DNA of 64,000 nt. Source: Demequina muriae (GTDB lineage: Bacteria > Actinomycetota > Actinomycetes > Actinomycetales > Demequinaceae). The stretch's first letter is position 1. Each line of letters begins with the position of its first letter. The notes beneath the pieces were generated by a model. It did not search any database, was not told where the DNA came from, and saw only the letters and a program-made list of their open reading frames with translations. Positions 8,064 through 15,284 of this stretch are shown here, piece by piece. Location of the stretch: NCBI RefSeq assembly GCF_030418295.1, contig NZ_JAUHQA010000001.1, positions 186,001-250,000 on the forward strand, written 5' to 3'. The position numbers and the translations under genes are program-made.

Positions 8064-8798
8064 CTATGCCGTCGCGAGCCGGAGTTCGAGGCTGTCGACG
8101 CGCTGCGCCACGACGTCCGCGTGGGCGATCTCCCGCTGAACGCGCTGGACGACGTCGTCGACCTCGGGCTGCGTGAGCCCCGGCGTGAGCCGCAGCACCA
8201 CGGCCACCTCGGCCCCGTTGCCCGCGACCGCCTCGACCCCACGCAGGGCCGCATCCGTGGTCACCGCGCTGGTGACGGCGTCGCGCACCTCTGCGCTCAC
8301 CTGACCGTCCACGACGGCGGGTCGCCAGGTCAGCCCCTGACCCAGTGCCCACACGGCCGGCCGCGGGATGACCACGGTCTCCATGCCGGGGTTGATGACG
8401 AGGCTCGCCCAGCTCTCCGCGATCGCGGCCAGCGCCGCACGCGGGCCCTCCGCGGGGATGGGACGCGCCTTCTCGTTCCATGCCTTGACCGCATCGACGT
8501 CCGTAAAGACGGGCAGGGCGGCGCGGCCGTCGGGCATCTGCACCGCGACGACTCCGGTGGAGGCGACCTCGTCCTTCTCCACGCCGTAGTCGCCCATCAC
8601 GCGCTGCTCGCCGCTCGCCATCACGGGGATGAGCACGCGTGCATACGCCAGCGCGTCCACCACCTCGGTGAGCGGAGTCTTCGCGTGGGAGTAGCGGATC
8701 AGCGCCTGGGCGAGGCGCGCATCGGCGCTGCCGTCGTCGTCCGCGAAGACGGACTCCGGGATCTCCTTGAAAGGCTCGGCCCCACCGGTGTCGCTCAT
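8064..8798 (-). CDS. SseB-family protein
   Basis: Protein of 244 residues resembling the SseB N-terminal domain family: the ARVLIPVMA, GVVAVQMPDGRAALPVFTD and VINPG stretches fit that fold. Function is unknown; in actinobacteria such genes commonly follow the his cluster, as here behind priA. The start at MSDTGG is supported by TAGCAT seven bases upstream (leaderless). No membrane segment or signal peptide is visible, so it is probably cytosolic. Confidence 0.8.
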   Translation of the reverse strand: MSDTGGAEPFKEIPESVFADDDGSADARLAQALIRYSHAKTPLTEVVDALAYARVLIPVMASGEQRVMGDYGVEKDEVASTGVVAVQMPDGRAALPVFTDVDAVKAWNEKARPIPAEGPRAALAAIAESWASLVINPGMETVVIPRPAVWALGQGLTWRPAVVDGQVSAEVRDAVTSAVTTDAALRGVEAVAGNGAEVAVVLRLTPGLTQPEVDDVVQRVQREIAHADVVAQRVDSLELRLATA

Positions 8799-8811
8799 GG
8801 TCACGATGCTA
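8799..8811 (-). promoter_or_regulatory. Leaderless -10 element of the SseB-family gene
   Basis: TAGCAT at 8806-8811 on the minus strand, then seven bases, then ATG. It gives the gene its own promoter, separate from priA. Confidence 0.45.
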
Positions 8812-8841
8812 CGCGCCGGCCCTGACGTGGCCCGGGCGACC

Positions 8842-9579
8842 CTACGGGCGGCCGGCGACGTCCAGGGCCTGCGGCAGCGTGAAGTTGCGGTTGTACAGCG
8901 CCTTGCCCACGATCGCGCCCTCGACGCCACGGTCCACGATGGCCCGCAGCGCCGCGATGTCCTCGAGAGAGCTGATGCCGCCGGAGGCGACCACCGCCGC
9001 ATCGGTCGCCTCGCACACGTCCATCAGCAGGCCCGTGTTGGGACCGGACAGCATGCCGTCCTTCTTGACGTCGGTGACGACGTAGCGGCTGCAGCCCTCG
9101 CGGTCCAGTCGCGCGAGCACGTCCCACAGGTCGCCGCCGTCGCGGGTCCAGCCGCGCCCGGACAGCGTGGTGCCGCGCACGTCCAGCCCCACGGCCACGC
9201 GGTCGCCGTGCTTGGCGATCGCCGCGGCAGTCCACTCGGGGTTCTCGAGCGCCGCAGTGCCGATATTCACGCGGGCGCACCCGGTCGCGAGCGCGCGCTC
9301 CAGCGACTCGTCGTCGCGGATGCCACCGCTCATCTCGACCTTGATGTCGACGGACTTCACCACGCGCTCGAGGAGCTCGGCGTTGGAGCCACGCCCGAAC
9401 GCTGCGTCGAGGTCCACGAGGTGGATCCACTCGGCGCCGCCGTTGACCCAGTCCTGCGCCGCGGACAGCGGGTCGCCGTAACCCGTCTCCGTGCCTGCCT
9501 CTCCCTGGGTGAGGCGGACGGCCTGGCCGTCGGCGACGTCGACGGCGGGCAGCAGCTCGAGGCGCGGGGAGTCAGTCAT
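8842..9579 (-). CDS. priA: Bifunctional phosphoribosyl isomerase PriA (HisA/TrpF activities)
   Basis: Catalyses the ProFAR isomerisation of histidine synthesis (HisA) and, in actinobacteria, usually also the TrpF step of tryptophan synthesis. The 245-residue TIM barrel begins [17 protein letters not shown] and has [31 protein letters not shown] and [14 protein letters not shown]. The first acidic residue Asp14 and the TDVKKDG loop supply the general acid/base pair. The GRGWTRDG loop is typical of the bifunctional PriA enzymes. It is separated from hisH by an inserted metal-resistance pair. Confidence 0.92.
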   Translation of the reverse strand: MTDSPRLELLPAVDVADGQAVRLTQGEAGTETGYGDPLSAAQDWVNGGAEWIHLVDLDAAFGRGSNAELLERVVKSVDIKVEMSGGIRDDESLERALATGCARVNIGTAALENPEWTAAAIAKHGDRVAVGLDVRGTTLSGRGWTRDGGDLWDVLARLDREGCSRYVVTDVKKDGMLSGPNTGLLMDVCEATDAAVVASGGISSLEDIAALRAIVDRGVEGAIVGKALYNRNFTLPQALDVAGRP

Positions 9580-9700
9580 GATCTCGCTTTCGTATGAGAC
9601 GGCCGATGCGCGGGCCCGGCCCAGTGCGCCGGGCGCCTGCGCGCGGGCACCAGGCTACCGCGCCGCGACTGCGCCACCCGTTCCCCCACGAGCAGGCGAC

Positions 9701-9731
9701 AGTACAGCAAACGATGTACTACGCTCGAGAC
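9701..9731 (+). promoter_or_regulatory. Operator and leaderless promoter of the CmtR-type regulator
   Basis: A perfect inverted repeat, AGTACA (9701-9706) and TGTACT (9715-9720) with eight bases between, directly abuts a TACGCT -10 element (9720-9725) that is six bases before the ATG at 9732. A repressor bound here would block its own promoter, which fits autoregulation of an ArsR/SmtB-type metal sensor. Confidence 0.65.
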
Positions 9732-10130
9732 ATGACAGTTTCGACCGAGGCCGCGCGCGCATCGGCCCCCGCCCCCGCATCGGCCCTCACCACTGCGACA
9801 CCGCGCACGGCGACGCCCACGCACACCGCCGCGCTCGCCCACCTGGGCCACGCGCTGTCCGACGCGACGCGATCCGCGATCCTGCTCTCCCTCAGGGGAG
9901 GCGCGAAGTGCCCGGCGGACCTCGCCGCCGAGCAGGGCGTGAGCCGCCAGTCGATGTCGAATCACCTCACGACGTTGCGCAGCTGCGGGCTGGTGGTGGC
10001 CGAGAAGTCGGGCCGTCACGCGCACTACTCGCTGGCGCACACGGACGTGGCCGCCGCGCTCGACGCGATGCTCGGCCTCGCGCTCGCGCTTGACCCGGAC
10101 TGCTGCTCTGGACAGGAGTGCACCTGCTGA
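9732..10130 (+). CDS. ArsR/SmtB-family metal-sensing repressor, CmtR-like
   Basis: Winged-helix repressor of 132 residues that likely controls the adjoining exporter. After a disordered, Ala-rich N terminus (1-32) the domain reads ALAHLGHALSDATRSAILL, then CPADLAAEQGVSRQSMSNHL and LRSCGLVVAEKSGRHAHYSL, closely like CmtR of mycobacteria. Of the CmtR cysteine pair in the SNHLxCLRGCGLV segment only the second is kept (Cys85); the first is Thr81. Extra cysteines are Cys60 and a C-terminal cluster CCSGQECTC (124-132). The metal ligand set therefore differs from classic CmtR, so Cd/Pb specificity is uncertain. Confidence 0.85.
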   Translation: MTVSTEAARASAPAPASALTTATPRTATPTHTAALAHLGHALSDATRSAILLSLRGGAKCPADLAAEQGVSRQSMSNHLTTLRSCGLVVAEKSGRHAHYSLAHTDVAAALDAMLGLALALDPDCCSGQECTC

Positions 10131-10804
10131 TGACCACCGCCATCCTCACCGGCGCCCGAGCGGCGACCCTGCGCCGACGCATCCGCATCATCGTGTCGCT
10201 CACCATCGCCTACAACGTGGTCGAGGCCGCCGTCGCCCTGGTGGCGGGCGCCGCGGCGTCCTCCAGCGCGCTGCTCGGGTTCGGACTGGACTCCGTGGTG
10301 GAGGTCGCCTCGGCGGCCTTTGTGGCGTGGCAATTCTCCGCGCCCGACCCGCGCCAGCGCGAGCGGATCACGCTGCGCCTGATCGCGGGGGCCTTCTTCG
10401 CGCTGGCCCTCGTCGTGACGGCCGATGCGACCCGTGCCCTGATCTCAGGCGACGCCCCGGGGCATTCGAGCGTAGGGATCGTGCTGGCAGCGCTTTCCCT
10501 CGCCATCATGCCCACCGTCGCGTGGTTCGAGCGTCGCACGGGTCGGGAGCTCGGCTCGGCCACCGCGGTCGCCGACGCCCGCCAGCTCGTGATCTGCTCC
10601 TACCTCTCGGCCGCGCTGCTCGTGGGCCTCGCGCTCAACGCCCTGCTCGGATGGTGGTGGGCGGATCCTCTGGCGGCGCTGGTCATCGCAGGCTTCGCCG
10701 TACGCGAGGGCCTCGAGGCCTGGCGCGGCGACGGATGCGCCACCACCTCGGGAGCGCTGTTGCACGGCCAGGAGTCCTGCGATTGCGAGGACGGCTGCGC
10801 GTGA
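10130..10804 (+). CDS. CDF-like cation transporter with cysteine-rich tail
   Basis: Predicted metal exporter in the cytoplasmic membrane, 224 residues, with about six hydrophobic segments. The second contains GFGLDSVVEVASAAFVAWQF, the acidic transport-site region of this short CDF-like family usually found beside CmtR-type regulators. There is no large cytosolic dimerisation domain; instead the protein ends with CDCEDGCA plus an upstream DGCATTS, probably metal-binding. The ATG overlaps the regulator stop by one base (TGATG); an in-frame GTG at 10118 is an alternative. Substrate is inferred to be a soft divalent metal. Confidence 0.82.
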   Translation: MTTAILTGARAATLRRRIRIIVSLTIAYNVVEAAVALVAGAAASSSALLGFGLDSVVEVASAAFVAWQFSAPDPRQRERITLRLIAGAFFALALVVTADATRALISGDAPGHSSVGIVLAALSLAIMPTVAWFERRTGRELGSATAVADARQLVICSYLSAALLVGLALNALLGWWWADPLAALVIAGFAVREGLEAWRGDGCATTSGALLHGQESCDCEDGCA

Positions 10805-10835
10805 AGGCTGCCCGCCGCTCCTCGCCTGACGCGCG

Positions 10836-11492
10836 CTAGAGCGACGCGACCCAGTTGCGCAGCAGCTGGAGGCCGGCCTCGCCGGACTTCTCGGGGTGGA
10901 ACTGCGTGGCGGTCAGCGCGCCGTTCTCGACGGCCGCGACGAACCTGTCCGCAGCGTGGGCCGGTCCGGCCTCCGACCACGTGACGAGCGGCGGCTGGAA
11001 GCGGCCCGTGTCCTCGGTCGTCCCCAGCGGGAACGCGCGTGCGCCATACGAGTGGACGAAGTAGAACCGCTCGTCGGCGATGCCGTCGAACAGCACGGAG
11101 CCCTCGGGCGCCTCGACGGTCGCCCAGCCCATGTTGGGCACCACGGGGGCCTGCAGCTTCTCGACGGTGCCCGGCCACTGGTCGAGCCCCTCGGTCTCCA
11201 CGCCGTGCTCGACGCCGCGCTCGAACATCACCTGCATGCCCACGCAGATCCCCAGCACGGGGCGCCCGCCCGCGAGCCTGCGGCCGATGATCTGGTCGCC
11301 CCGCACCTCGCGGAGTCCGTTCATGACGGCCTCGAACGCGCCCACGCCAGGGACGATGAGTCCGTCGGAGTGCTCCGCGATCGTGCGGTCCGCCGTCAGG
11401 GACACGCGTGCGCCGACGTGCTCGACCGCGCGCACTGCGGAGCGCACGTTGCCGAAGCCGTAGTCGAGGACGGTCACGAGGGGGGAGGTCAC
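10836..11492 (-). CDS. hisH: Imidazole glycerol phosphate synthase, glutamine amidotransferase subunit HisH
   Basis: Releases ammonia from glutamine and channels it to HisF for the fifth step of histidine synthesis. The 218-residue class I amidotransferase has the nucleophile in [11 protein letters not shown] and the catalytic His/Glu pair in [10 protein letters not shown] near the C terminus; HSYG is also present. The GTG start ([15 protein letters not shown]) is supported by TAGACT seven bases upstream, a leaderless promoter independent of the upstream his genes. HisF is not in the window. Confidence 0.95.
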   Translation of the reverse strand: MTSPLVTVLDYGFGNVRSAVRAVEHVGARVSLTADRTIAEHSDGLIVPGVGAFEAVMNGLREVRGDQIIGRRLAGGRPVLGICVGMQVMFERGVEHGVETEGLDQWPGTVEKLQAPVVPNMGWATVEAPEGSVLFDGIADERFYFVHSYGARAFPLGTTEDTGRFQPPLVTWSEAGPAHAADRFVAAVENGALTATQFHPEKSGEAGLQLLRNWVASL

Positions 11493-11505
11493 GCGACCCA
11501 GTCTA
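11493..11505 (-). promoter_or_regulatory. Leaderless -10 element of hisH
   Basis: TAGACT at 11500-11505 on the minus strand is seven bases from the GTG. The same hexamer with the same spacing precedes hisC, suggesting matched expression of the two his transcription units. Confidence 0.5.
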
Positions 11506-11559
11506 GACGCGACAGCATGCGGTCGCTCCTGGCCACGTGCGCCTGCTCTGTCCACCGCA

Positions 11560-11611
11560 AGTGTCGAGATCCGTGCAGTCCTGGGTGCCAGAGCACACAG
11601 AAATCGACACT
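11560..11611. repeat. Intergenic hairpin (REP-like or terminator) between hisH and the upstream his gene
   Basis: AGTGTCGA (11560-11567) and TCGACACT (11604-11611) form perfect arms, with GTGC and GCAC pairs inside. It fills the 174-base gap after the his-operon hypothetical gene. No U-run follows, so it could be a REP-type element or a structural transcript end. Confidence 0.5.
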
Positions 11612-11666
11612 CGGCAGGAGCGGCGTGGGGAGCGCACGCGTGTGGCGGGGCGGCCGATGCGGGCGC

Positions 11667-12251
11667 TCAGTCCCCGCTCGGGTCCGGGTTCGAGTCACGT
11701 GTGTTCTGCTCGCGCGCCTTCAACTGACGCTTGGCGTCCTTCGCGGCGCGACGCAGCTCACGGAACGCCTTCATGCGCGACATGCGTGCCTGGAAGACCT
11801 TGCCCGGGTGCGTGAGGGCGATCTCGTCGATGGTCTGCGTGCCGGTCATCAGCGTCGTGATGACGCCCGGCGCCTCGTCGAGCGCGAAGCCCGGAGGAAC
11901 CGTGTCGCCCTTGACGCCCTCGAACCAGCGGCGCACGGTGATCTGTCCCGCTCGCCGCTCCATCGCCAAGATCGCCTGGGTCTTGACGAATGCGCTCACC
12001 ACTTCGCCAGCCGTGTCGACGGCACCGGGACTGGTGTCGTCGAGCACCGCGAAGGCGCCGGCCGAGGTCTCGATGGTCTGACCCCGCACGCCGTTGAGCG
12101 CGCACACCGCGGCGAGCACCCGGCCGTTCTGGATGGGGGTGAACAGCGCGACGGTGTCCTTCTCGACGTGAGGCCCTGTCTCCCCCATCGGCTTCGCATC
12201 AGCGAGGCTCGAGAGGTCGTCCGGGATGTCGACGTCGCCGTCGTCCGTCAC
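11667..12251 (-). CDS. Conserved hypothetical protein of the his operon
   Basis: Unrecognised protein of 194 residues starting at GTG ([13 protein letters not shown]), overlapping the hisB stop (GTGA), so it is translated with hisB. It has an alpha/beta look, with [18 protein letters not shown], a [19 protein letters not shown] stretch and a basic helical C terminus ([20 protein letters not shown]). No signal peptide, membrane segment or enzyme motif is visible. Its position between hisB and hisH suggests a role linked to histidine metabolism or simple co-expression; no function can be assigned. Confidence 0.75.
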   Translation of the reverse strand: MTDDGDVDIPDDLSSLADAKPMGETGPHVEKDTVALFTPIQNGRVLAAVCALNGVRGQTIETSAGAFAVLDDTSPGAVDTAGEVVSAFVKTQAILAMERRAGQITVRRWFEGVKGDTVPPGFALDEAPGVITTLMTGTQTIDEIALTHPGKVFQARMSRMKAFRELRRAAKDAKRQLKAREQNTRDSNPDPSGD

Positions 12252-12847
12252 AGCGCACCCTTCGTGGAGGGAATGCCCTTCACCCGAGCATCGGCCGTCA
12301 CCGCGGCGCGCAGCGCACGCGCGAGCGCCTTGAACTGCGCCTCGACGATGTGGTGAGGGTCGCGGCCAGCAAGCACGCGCATGTGCACGCAGATGCCCGC
12401 GTGGTGAGCGATCGACTCGAGCACGTGGCCCGTGAGCGATCCTGCGAAGTTGCCGCCGATCAGGTGGGTCGCCTGCCCCACGGGCTCGCCGATGTGCACG
12501 CAGTACGGACGTCCCGAGACGTCGACCACGCACTGCGCGAGCGCCTCGTCGAGCGGCACCATGGCATCGCCGAACCGCGAGATGCCGGCCTTGTCGCCCA
12601 GCGCCTGCTTGAGCGCCTCACCGATGCAGATCGCGACGTCCTCGACGGTGTGGTGGCTGTCGATGTGGACGTCGCCCGTCGCCTTGACCGTGAGGTCCAT
12701 CAGCGAGTGCTTGCCCAGCGCGGTCAGCATGTGGTCGTAGAACGGCACGCCCGTGTCGATGTCGGTGGCGCCCGAGCCATCAAGGTCGAGCTCGACGAGC
12801 ACCTGCGACTCGCTCGTGGCGCGCTCGATGCGTCCGGTGCGGCTCAT
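12248..12847 (-). CDS. hisB: Imidazoleglycerol-phosphate dehydratase HisB
   Basis: Dehydrates imidazoleglycerol phosphate, the sixth step of histidine synthesis, using manganese bound by histidines. The 199-residue monofunctional enzyme shows GVPFYDHML, the metal-binding DSHHTVED and the second half-repeat LESIAHHAG. Start [11 protein letters not shown] overlaps the hisC stop (ATGA). There is no fused phosphatase domain, as expected in actinobacteria. Confidence 0.97.
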   Translation of the reverse strand: MSRTGRIERATSESQVLVELDLDGSGATDIDTGVPFYDHMLTALGKHSLMDLTVKATGDVHIDSHHTVEDVAICIGEALKQALGDKAGISRFGDAMVPLDEALAQCVVDVSGRPYCVHIGEPVGQATHLIGGNFAGSLTGHVLESIAHHAGICVHMRVLAGRDPHHIVEAQFKALARALRAAVTADARVKGIPSTKGAL

Positions 12848-13938
12848 GCGGTGACCTCCAGTAGCGCGCTGCGGAACAGCGCCATCTCCTGCGGAGTGCC
12901 GATCGACACCCGCAGCCAACCTTCGGGACCCGTGACGCGGATCAGCACGCCGCGCTCGAGCAGCCCCTCGAACACTCGTTCCCGATCCTCGAACGGGCCG
13001 AAGAGCGCGAAGTTCGCGTCCGTCTCCGCCACCGTATAGCCCTGATCGGTGAGCCACGCGACGGTGTCATCGCGCTCGGCTCGAATCTCGTCCACCTGCG
13101 CCTGCAGCTCACGGTGGTGGGCCAGCGCGGCGCGGGCAGTCGCCTGCGTGACGGCGCTGAGGTGGTACGGCAGCCGCACCACGCGCAGGGCATCGATCAC
13201 GGGCTCGTGGGCCACCAGGTAGCCCAGGCGCCCGCCCGCGAGCGCGAAGGCCTTGGACATCGTGCGACTCACCGCGAGGTTCTGGTGCTCCGGGATGATC
13301 GTGGCGGCGCTCGGCACGCCCGCGCGTCGGAACTCCGCGTATGCCTCGTCGATCACCACCACGCAGCCGCCTTCGACGTCGTCAGCCGCGGCCATGAGCC
13401 CGTGCACGTCGTCGAGGCTCAGCGCGGTGCCGGTGGGGTTGTTCGGGCTCGCGACCAGCACCAGGCTGGGCCCCATCTCGCGGATCGCGGCCTGAGCGGC
13501 GGCGATGTCCAGCGTGAAGTCGTCGCGGCGCGGCAGCGTCACGTAGTCCGTGACGGTGTCGCGCGCATACTCCGGGTACATCGAGTACGTCGGAGCGAAG
13601 CTCAGCACCCGCCGACCGGGCCCACCGAAGGCCTGGTGCAGGTGCAGCATGACCTCGTTCGAGCCGTTCGCGGCCCAGATGTTGCGCACCTCGACGAAGT
13701 CGACGTTGCTCTCGACCTCGAGGTAGTGCGCGAGGTCGGCGCGCAGCGCGGTGAAGTCGCGGTCCGGGTAGCGGTTGAGACCCTCGGCGGCCTTGCGGAC
13801 GGCCTGGGCGATCGCGTCGACGACGCTGGGCGGTGGCGCGTACGGGTTCTCGTTGACGTTGAGGCGTGCGGTCACGTCCAGCTGAGGGGCGCCGTATGGC
13901 TCCAGCCCGATCAGTTCCGGGCGCAGGGGCAGAGTCAT
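12844..13938 (-). CDS. hisC: Histidinol-phosphate aminotransferase HisC
   Basis: PLP enzyme converting imidazole-acetol phosphate and glutamate to histidinol phosphate. The 364-residue class II fold I protein has the substrate-loop [23 protein letters not shown] and the PLP lysine in [17 protein letters not shown]. The ATG start (MTLPLRPEL) rather than an upstream in-frame codon is supported by TAGACT seven bases before it. First gene of a coupled hisC-hisB-unknown unit; hisD lies 4 kb away instead of directly upstream. Confidence 0.97.
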   Translation of the reverse strand: MTLPLRPELIGLEPYGAPQLDVTARLNVNENPYAPPPSVVDAIAQAVRKAAEGLNRYPDRDFTALRADLAHYLEVESNVDFVEVRNIWAANGSNEVMLHLHQAFGGPGRRVLSFAPTYSMYPEYARDTVTDYVTLPRRDDFTLDIAAAQAAIREMGPSLVLVASPNNPTGTALSLDDVHGLMAAADDVEGGCVVVIDEAYAEFRRAGVPSAATIIPEHQNLAVSRTMSKAFALAGGRLGYLVAHEPVIDALRVVRLPYHLSAVTQATARAALAHHRELQAQVDEIRAERDDTVAWLTDQGYTVAETDANFALFGPFEDRERVFEGLLERGVLIRVTGPEGWLRVSIGTPQEMALFRSALLEVTA

Positions 13939-13951
13939 GGCAGGAAGTCTA
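13939..13951 (-). promoter_or_regulatory. Leaderless -10 element of hisC
   Basis: TAGACT at 13946-13951 on the minus strand, seven bases, then ATG. No ribosome-binding site is present. Confidence 0.5.
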
Positions 13952-13982
13952 GTGGCGCTGACGGCCGGCGCCGGCGATGGGA

Positions 13983-15044
13983 CTACCCGCGCGGGTAGCG
14001 GTGAAACCACATGAACGTGGACTCATACCCGGACGCACGGAACGCGACCTTCGCTGTCACGCGCGCGCCGATGTCGGCACGGGTGAGCCTGTATGCCGAC
14101 CCCCTCGCGCCCGGGATCGGCACTCCGTTCCGCTGCCACTGGATCGTGCGCGTCGCGGACGTCGGCGCGACGGTGGGCGTGCTCACTCTGAGGACGGAAC
14201 CGACGGATGTCGCCGTGGAGACCTTCGCGCCGGTGACCCTGATCTCGCCCTTGCGGATCGGTCCCACGGGAGGCGAGTACTGCGCGCGCGTGGCGTAGCC
14301 GGCGCGCTTTCCCGTGACCTTCAGGGTGATCCGGTGCCCAGCGTCCGCAGGAGTCACCATGTACGTGGAGCGGGTGGCACCCGTGATGTTCCTGCCGTCG
14401 CGGCGCCACTGATAGCTGAGCGTCACCGAGGAGGTCCACGTCCCCGGCCTCGCGGTGAGCTTCCGTCCCACCTGCGCCGCGCCCGCGATGGTGGGCTTGG
14501 GGGCGACGGTGATCGTCTTGAGCGAGGAGCTCGCTGCGGCGAGCCGCACCGTGGACGGGTAGCCCGCGAAGACCTGCACGCCCCACGAACAGCCGCGCGC
14601 GTCAGTGGCCCACCCGACGCCGAGGTGCGTGAAGGCGGAGTTCAGCATGTTCCGGTTGTGGCCGGCCGACGTCTTCCACTGCGACATCATGCGGGTCACG
14701 GGCGAAGCGTCGCAGTTGTAAGCGATGTTCTCGCCCGCGCTGCGCCAACCGCTCGGGATCTGCGACGAGTACTGCGGGTTGTGCCTCAGCGATCCCGACG
14801 CCGCCAGCTGCCTGGCCCACGCCTGGGCGACCTCGTTGAGCCTGGTCGCGTTGGTGAGAGCGGAGCGGCTGTTCACGGCCCGGTGCGTGTTGGTCTGCTG
14901 GGCGATCGAGGGAACCGCCTTCGACGTGCTCACCGTGGCCGCGCCCGCCGGAGCCGCGAGTCCTCCCGCAAGCACCGTGATCGCGATCGCCGCTGTCAGC
15001 GCCGACCCCCACGTCCGCACGCGCCTCATGATCGCTCTGCTCAC
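13983..15044 (-). CDS. Secreted CAP/SCP-domain protein with two C-terminal Ig-like repeats
   Basis: Extracellular protein of 353 residues. GTG is chosen as start because GGAGGT lies six bases upstream. A signal peptide (about 1-36, ending AAPAGAATV) leads to a CAP domain with HNPQYSSQI, SAGENIAYNC and SAGHNRNMLN, including the conserved His and Glu residues, up to about residue 180. Two tandem repeats follow, each with the YQWRRDG / IQWQRNG motif and a TPADAGHRITLKV-type strand, resembling Ig-like repeats of actinobacterial surface proteins. No membrane anchor or sortase motif is seen, so it is probably released. CAP proteins have varied roles; function here is unknown. Confidence 0.85.
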   Translation of the reverse strand: MSRAIMRRVRTWGSALTAAIAITVLAGGLAAPAGAATVSTSKAVPSIAQQTNTHRAVNSRSALTNATRLNEVAQAWARQLAASGSLRHNPQYSSQIPSGWRSAGENIAYNCDASPVTRMMSQWKTSAGHNRNMLNSAFTHLGVGWATDARGCSWGVQVFAGYPSTVRLAAASSSLKTITVAPKPTIAGAAQVGRKLTARPGTWTSSVTLSYQWRRDGRNITGATRSTYMVTPADAGHRITLKVTGKRAGYATRAQYSPPVGPIRKGEIRVTGAKVSTATSVGSVLRVSTPTVAPTSATRTIQWQRNGVPIPGARGSAYRLTRADIGARVTAKVAFRASGYESTFMWFHRYPRG

Positions 15045-15284
15045 GGCCCGACCTCCACTCATCTGGTGCGGTCCTGAGGTTCCGCGACACAAGTATCGGC
15101 ATCGTGGGGCCCCGGCTCGATCCCCAGCACGTCGACTCGGCGACCGTGGCACTGTCGTCGCTGATATTCGGCACTGCGCAGGAGCGGTGAGTTTTCTCAC
15201 ATCGCGCCGGAAGCCGGCGAGAACGGGTCGCGCGGCTGCCCCGCGTCGAACGGCCGTGTCAGCGTGCGCCCCTACGGTGGGGTC
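15045..15284. other. Intergenic region between CAP gene and recQ
   Basis: 240 bases between divergent genes. It contains the GGAGGT site for the CAP gene, a GTGGGG/CCCCAG dyad near 15101-15125, and TACGGT (15273-15278) six bases before the recQ ATG. The decamer GCAGGAGCGG near 15178 also occurs near 11614. No small ORF is convincing. Confidence 0.4.
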
